A stretch of 8,973 nt of DNA from Candidatus Acidiferrum typicum (lineage in GTDB: Bacteria > Acidobacteriota > Terriglobia > Acidiferrales > UBA7541), in assembly GCA_025463105.1 (NCBI GenBank), contig JAOAPW010000095.1:1-8973 (forward strand), in the 5' to 3' direction. The position numbers were made by a program, and so were the translations under genes. A model generated the notes under the pieces. That model did no database searches. It had not been told where the DNA came from and worked only from the letters and a program-made list of their open reading frames with translations. Positions 5,311 to 8,973 of the stretch are shown in pieces; position 1 is the stretch's first letter; every line of letters begins with the position of its first letter.

Positions 5311-8154
5311 TCAGGCCGAAGCTTCCGCCAGCACAAGTCTCTGCATGTGGAAGCACTCGAGAACGTCGCCAACTTTGATGTCGTTAAAGTTGGAAACGCT
5401 GGCGCCGCACTCGAATCCGGAACGCACTTCGTTAGCATCGTCTTTGAACCGGCGTAATGAACTGATGCGTCCGGTGTAAATTACGATGCCTTCGCGAAGC
5501 ACGCGGACTTCGGCGTCGCGCTTGAGCACGCCATCCAGCACATAGCAGCCCGCGATCATGCCAACGCCCTTCACGCGGAACGTGTTGCGCACTTCGGCGC
5601 GGCCCAGGTGCGTTTCCTTGAAGACCGGATCGAGCAGCCCGGTCATGGCTTTTTTGATTTCGTCGGAGACTTCATAAATGATCGTGTGCGGTCGAACTTC
5701 GACGCCTTCGCGCTGCGCCAGGTCCGAGGCTTTGCGGTCGGGCCGAACGTTGAACGCCACGATGATGGCGCCCGAAGCTGACGCGAGCAGAACATCGTTT
5801 TCCGTGACAGCGCCAATGCTGGCATGAATAATTTTGAGCTTCACGCGGTCATCGGAAAGTTTCGGCAGCATCTCGCTCAAAACCTCCACCGAACCCTGCA
5901 CGTCGGCCTTGATGACGAGCGGAAGTTCCTTGACGTCTCCCGCTTTGAGTTGCTCGTGCAATTGATCGAGCGTGATGCGCGCGCCCGCGGACCTGGCGAG
6001 CGTGGCTTCACGCAGCTTGCCCTGGCGGAATTCGACGATGTGACGCGCACGCGCTTCGTCGGCCACCTGGAACTGGTCGCCCGCTTCGGGAGCGCCCTGC
6101 AAACCGAGAACTTCCACGGGAGTCGATGGCCCCGCGCTTCTGACGGGGCGGCCGTGATCGTCAAACATGGCGCGAACTTTTCCATAGACGGCGCCGCAAA
6201 TAAAAACGTCGCCGGTGTGCAGCGTTCCCGTCTGCACCATGATCGTTGCGACTGCGCCGCGGCCTTTATCCACGCGGGACTCCAGCACAGTGCCGGCCGC
6301 GGGAGCTTTCGGATTGGATTTGAGTTCGCGAAGATCGGCAACCAGCAAAATCATTTCCAGCAACTTACTGAGATTTTTCTTCTGTTTCGCGGAGACCTCG
6401 ACCATCACGGTGTCTCCGCCCCATTCCTCGGGCATCAATCCGCGTTCAGAAAGCTGGCGCTTGACGCGCTCGACCTGCGCTTCCGGCTTATCGATTTTGT
6501 TAATCGCGACAATGATGGGAACGCCCGCGGCTTTGGCGTGATCAATGGCTTCCTGCGTTTGCGGCATCACGCCATCATCGGCGGCAACGACGAGCACTAC
6601 GATGTCGGTTACTTTCGCGCCGCGCGCGCGCATGCGTGTGAACGCTTCATGGCCCGGCGTATCGACGAATACAACTTTGCGGCCATCAATGTGAACGACC
6701 GAAGCGCCGATGTGCTGGGTGATTCCGCCAGCCTCTCCAGCGGCGACTTCCGTTTCGCGGATGGCGTCAAGCAAGCTGGTTTTGCCGTGATCTACGTGGC
6801 CCATCACGGTTACCACGGGCGGCCGCGGTTCAAGATTCTCGGGTTTTTCTTCCCGGGCGACTTCCTGAACCACGTCTTCTTCGAACGTGAGAACCTTCAC
6901 AATGCCGTTAAACGATTCCGCGAGAGTCGTTGCGGTCGCCGTATCGAGCGCCTGGTTAATACTGGCGAAGATGCCGCGATCCAACAAAAGTTTCAGGACT
7001 TCCTTCGCGCGGACATCGAGCTTTTCCGCGAGATCGCGGACCGTCACGCCTTCCGTGATGGTAATTTCACGAGGCTCGCGCGGCGGAGGCGCGGGAGCGC
7101 GCTCAATCTGCGCTGTGCGCCGCTCGCCAGGACCCACTCGAGCGCGAACCGGATGAAGTTTTCGCTCGCCTTCCTCAAAGCGCTTCTCCATCGTGGGACG
7201 CGCGCGCGCCGCAGGCTTGCGTTCATAGATTGGCTTCCCGGGCTCGGCCTTGGGAGGCATTTTGTCCGAAGGCTGCGCGGGAGCAGGGCGTCCTCCCGGG
7301 CGCGGACCGCCTGGGCGTCCAGGCATCGGCTGTCCGGGGCGCATGGGAACTTGTTGTCCCGGGCGAACGGGAGCGCCGGGCCGCGATGGAAATCTCGATT
7401 GCGCAGCACCGGGCCGCGCACTGGCCACAGGGCGCACCGGAGCAGGAGGATTTACACGCGCTCCAGGCGGCAAAGGATTCCAGTTTGGTTTGGGAGCAGA
7501 TCTCGTCGCAGAAGTCGGGTGCGTCGTCGTGGCATGCCGTGCCGAGGCTGCTGGAGCAGGTGCCGGCCTCGCGGACGCCGGAGGCGGAGCTGTCGGTGTT
7601 TTCGCCGTCGCAGGAGCTGCTGGCGGAGCTTGTCTCGCAGGTACAGGAGCAGTTACCGGAGGTCGTACCGCCGGTTTTGGAGGCGCAACAGGGGGCGGAG
7701 CCGCCGGTTTTGCCGGAGCGGGTGGCGGCACAGCGGGAGCGGCGGGCTTCGCCGCAATAACCGCAGGTGCTGGAGCAGGTTTCGGCACTGCAGGCGTCGC
7801 CGGAGCAGGCGCCGCTACCGGAGGAGCCGGTGCGGCTACAGCAGGAGCGTGCGGTGCGGCAGCAACGGCAGGAGGTGGCGGAGGGGCCACCACGGCAGGC
7901 TTCAGGCGTGCTGCCTTGGCGGCTGCATCTTTTGCCGCTTTTTCGGCCACAGCTCTTTGCTCGGCCGCGACTTCCTCTTCAGCAGCGTCGCGGAAATGCT
8001 TGCGCACTCTCTCGGCTGCGTCGACGTCGATCGAACTTGAATGCGTTTTTTTCTCGGTAACGCCGGCCTCAGGCAAATAGTCAATAATTGCCTTGGCCTT
8101 GACCTCAAGTTCGCGCGCCAATTCGTTGATGCGGATTTGATTCGCTTCTGTCAT
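5311..8154 (-). CDS. infB: Translation initiation factor IF-2
   Basis: A 947-residue GTPase, long for IF-2 because of its linker. It brings fMet-tRNA to the 30S subunit and promotes 50S joining. An N-terminal IF2_N helix bundle (about 7-55) is followed by a charged helix. A very Pro/Ala-rich linker then runs over about 85-300 and ends in RPG-type repeats (247-290), and a second IF2_N domain lies at about 363-410. The G domain shows G1 GHVDHGKTS (452-460), G2 GGITQHIGA (476-484), G3 DTPGH (498-502), G4 NKID (552-555) and G5 SAK (588-590), all intact. Domains II-IV follow to the C-terminus and include the fMet-tRNA-binding C2 region. The ATG at 8154 has GGAGG three bases upstream in the 12-nt gap after nusA. 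Confidence 0.98.
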   Translation of the reverse strand: MTEANQIRINELARELEVKAKAIIDYLPEAGVTEKKTHSSSIDVDAAERVRKHFRDAAEEEVAAEQRAVAEKAAKDAAAKAARLKPAVVAPPPPPAVAAAPHAPAVAAPAPPVAAPAPATPAVPKPAPAPAVIAAKPAAPAVPPPAPAKPAAPPPVAPPKPAVRPPVTAPVPARQAPPAAPATAKTPTAPPPASARPAPAPAASARHATTTHPTSATRSAPKPNWNPLPPGARVNPPAPVRPVASARPGAAQSRFPSRPGAPVRPGQQVPMRPGQPMPGRPGGPRPGGRPAPAQPSDKMPPKAEPGKPIYERKPAARARPTMEKRFEEGERKLHPVRARVGPGERRTAQIERAPAPPPREPREITITEGVTVRDLAEKLDVRAKEVLKLLLDRGIFASINQALDTATATTLAESFNGIVKVLTFEEDVVQEVAREEKPENLEPRPPVVTVMGHVDHGKTSLLDAIRETEVAAGEAGGITQHIGASVVHIDGRKVVFVDTPGHEAFTRMRARGAKVTDIVVLVVAADDGVMPQTQEAIDHAKAAGVPIIVAINKIDKPEAQVERVKRQLSERGLMPEEWGGDTVMVEVSAKQKKNLSKLLEMILLVADLRELKSNPKAPAAGTVLESRVDKGRGAVATIMVQTGTLHTGDVFICGAVYGKVRAMFDDHGRPVRSAGPSTPVEVLGLQGAPEAGDQFQVADEARARHIVEFRQGKLREATLARSAGARITLDQLHEQLKAGDVKELPLVIKADVQGSVEVLSEMLPKLSDDRVKLKIIHASIGAVTENDVLLASASGAIIVAFNVRPDRKASDLAQREGVEVRPHTIIYEVSDEIKKAMTGLLDPVFKETHLGRAEVRNTFRVKGVGMIAGCYVLDGVLKRDAEVRVLREGIVIYTGRISSLRRFKDDANEVRSGFECGASVSNFNDIKVGDVLECFHMQRLVLAEASA

Positions 8155-8166
8155 TGCCCTCCGGGA

Positions 8167-8973
8167 CTACTCCTTGCTACTTTCTTCCGGCTTTTCCTCG
8201 GGTTCAGGGGAATTGCCGGATTCCGCGTTCCCGGCTTCGCCTTCCGCCGCGGCAGCAGCCGCCGCAGCAGCAATTTCTTCCGCTTCCGTGGGAGCCTCAA
8301 TTTCTTCGGCAGCGACGTCCGCGGCCTCGCTCGATTCTTCTTCGGTGGCCTGCGCTTCTTCCACACCAGCCTCAGCGGATTCCTGCTCCGCAAGACCTTC
8401 GAGAGATTCCGGCTCCGCCGTGGGATTCTCAAGTGACTGGAAATAAGCGGCCACGGAAAGCTGAATCTTCTCGACCATCTTTTCGCCGATTCCCGGAATT
8501 TCAGTGAGCTGTTCGGGCGTCATGTCGGCAAGTTTTTCGATGGTGGTGACGCCGTGTGTCTCGATGCGTTCGATGGTCTTTGGTCCTACGCCCTTCAGTT
8601 CGGACAGAGGAGTGCCCGGCGCGGTGAGTGCGGCCATTTGCGCTTCAATTTCCTGGCGCTTTTCTTCCTCGCTCTTGATGTCCACGTTCCAGCCAATCAG
8701 TTTGCTGGCCAGACGAACGTTTTGCCCCTTCTTGCCGATGGCGAGAGAAAGCTGCGTGTCCTCGACAATTATTTCGAGATGCCGCGTTTCAGGATCGATA
8801 ATTTGAACACGCGTGACTTTGGCAGGAGAAAGCGCTTTTTGCGCGAACGTGACAGTGTCTTCGGAATACGGGATGATGTCGATTTTTTCGCCGCGCAGCT
8901 CGCGAATGATCGATTGCACGCGCATGCCCTTCATTCCCACGCATGCGCCTACCGGGTCAACATCCTTATCGCG
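8167..8973 (-). CDS. nusA: Transcription termination/antitermination factor NusA, partial (C-terminal 268 residues)
   Basis: The 5' end lies beyond the window; the frame is open through base 8973. The visible part begins in KH1, with RDKDVDPVGAC followed by VGMKGMRV (its GxxG loop) and then the QSIIRELRGEKIDII segment. KH2 follows with LAIGKKGQN at about 77-85 of the visible part. A helix-hairpin-helix region comes next, from LKGVGPKTIERI through IPGIGEKMVEKI (about 125-171). NusA binds RNA polymerase near the RNA exit channel and modulates pausing, termination and antitermination. The last 80 or so residues (185-268) form a strongly acidic, Ala/Glu/Ser-rich tail with nine consecutive alanines, probably disordered. 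The stop is 12 nt before infB, so the two are co-transcribed; no ylxR or ylxQ gene fits between them. Confidence 0.96.
   Translation of the reverse strand, partial: RDKDVDPVGACVGMKGMRVQSIIRELRGEKIDIIPYSEDTVTFAQKALSPAKVTRVQIIDPETRHLEIIVEDTQLSLAIGKKGQNVRLASKLIGWNVDIKSEEEKRQEIEAQMAALTAPGTPLSELKGVGPKTIERIETHGVTTIEKLADMTPEQLTEIPGIGEKMVEKIQLSVAAYFQSLENPTAEPESLEGLAEQESAEAGVEEAQATEEESSEAADVAAEEIEAPTEAEEIAAAAAAAAAEGEAGNAESGNSPEPEEKPEESSKE

Noticed and set aside
5232..5438. N-terminal extension of the ylxP reading frame into infB
   Set aside because: The extra 69 residues have no resemblance to DUF503 and run through the infB 3' end in another frame. The ATG at 5231 has a ribosome-binding site and the family start.
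5824..8040. A 738-codon open frame on the + strand opposite infB
   Set aside because: It mirrors the coding strand of a fully conserved IF-2 gene. Its product is low-complexity Arg/Ser-rich in the linker region and shows no domain, so it is a composition shadow.
7250..8080. Gly/Ala-rich 276-codon + strand frame resembling a PE_PGRS-like or structural protein
   Set aside because: It is the exact antisense of the Pro/Ala-rich IF-2 linker: GGC/GCC-type codons opposite proline and alanine codons produce Gly/Ala by necessity.

Overview
This window is mainly a bacterial housekeeping region. The gene order, the moderately high G+C content, a very proline/alanine-rich IF-2 linker and the style of the intergenic palindromes fit an acidobacterial-type genome best. 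That taxonomic call is an inference from pattern memory, not from a search.

The left part (1-2742) is read on the + strand. It holds the last 41 codons of a MacB/LolD-type ABC transporter ATPase, then a membrane-anchored metallophosphoesterase (294-1403), then a fold-type I PLP aminotransferase (1552-2742) with unusual substitutions at two normally conserved arginines. The right part (2781-8973) is read on the - strand. In transcription order it is the classic transcription/translation operon nusA (5' end beyond the window), infB, ylxP (DUF503), rbfA and truB, followed by a small RelB/RelE-like toxin-antitoxin pair. The two halves converge at about 2743-2780.

NusA (elongation, termination and antitermination), IF-2 (initiator tRNA and subunit joining), RbfA (30S maturation) and TruB (tRNA pseudouridine 55) supply linked steps of RNA and ribosome function, which explains their co-transcription. 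nusA and infB are 12 nt apart, infB and ylxP 79 nt, and ylxP and rbfA 51 nt. rbfA and truB are split by a 266-nt spacer packed with hairpins and repeats. One of these shares a 13-nt core with a repeat near 145-175, so a dispersed intergenic repeat family is likely. The toxin-antitoxin pair lies 39 nt behind truB and has its own extended -10 promoter with a 12-bp palindrome over it, as expected for autoregulation.

I see no CRISPR array, tRNA, rRNA, insertion sequence or clear new defence system. The observations most worth following are the hairpin-rich rbfA-truB spacer, the toxin-antitoxin operator and the aminotransferase active-site changes.
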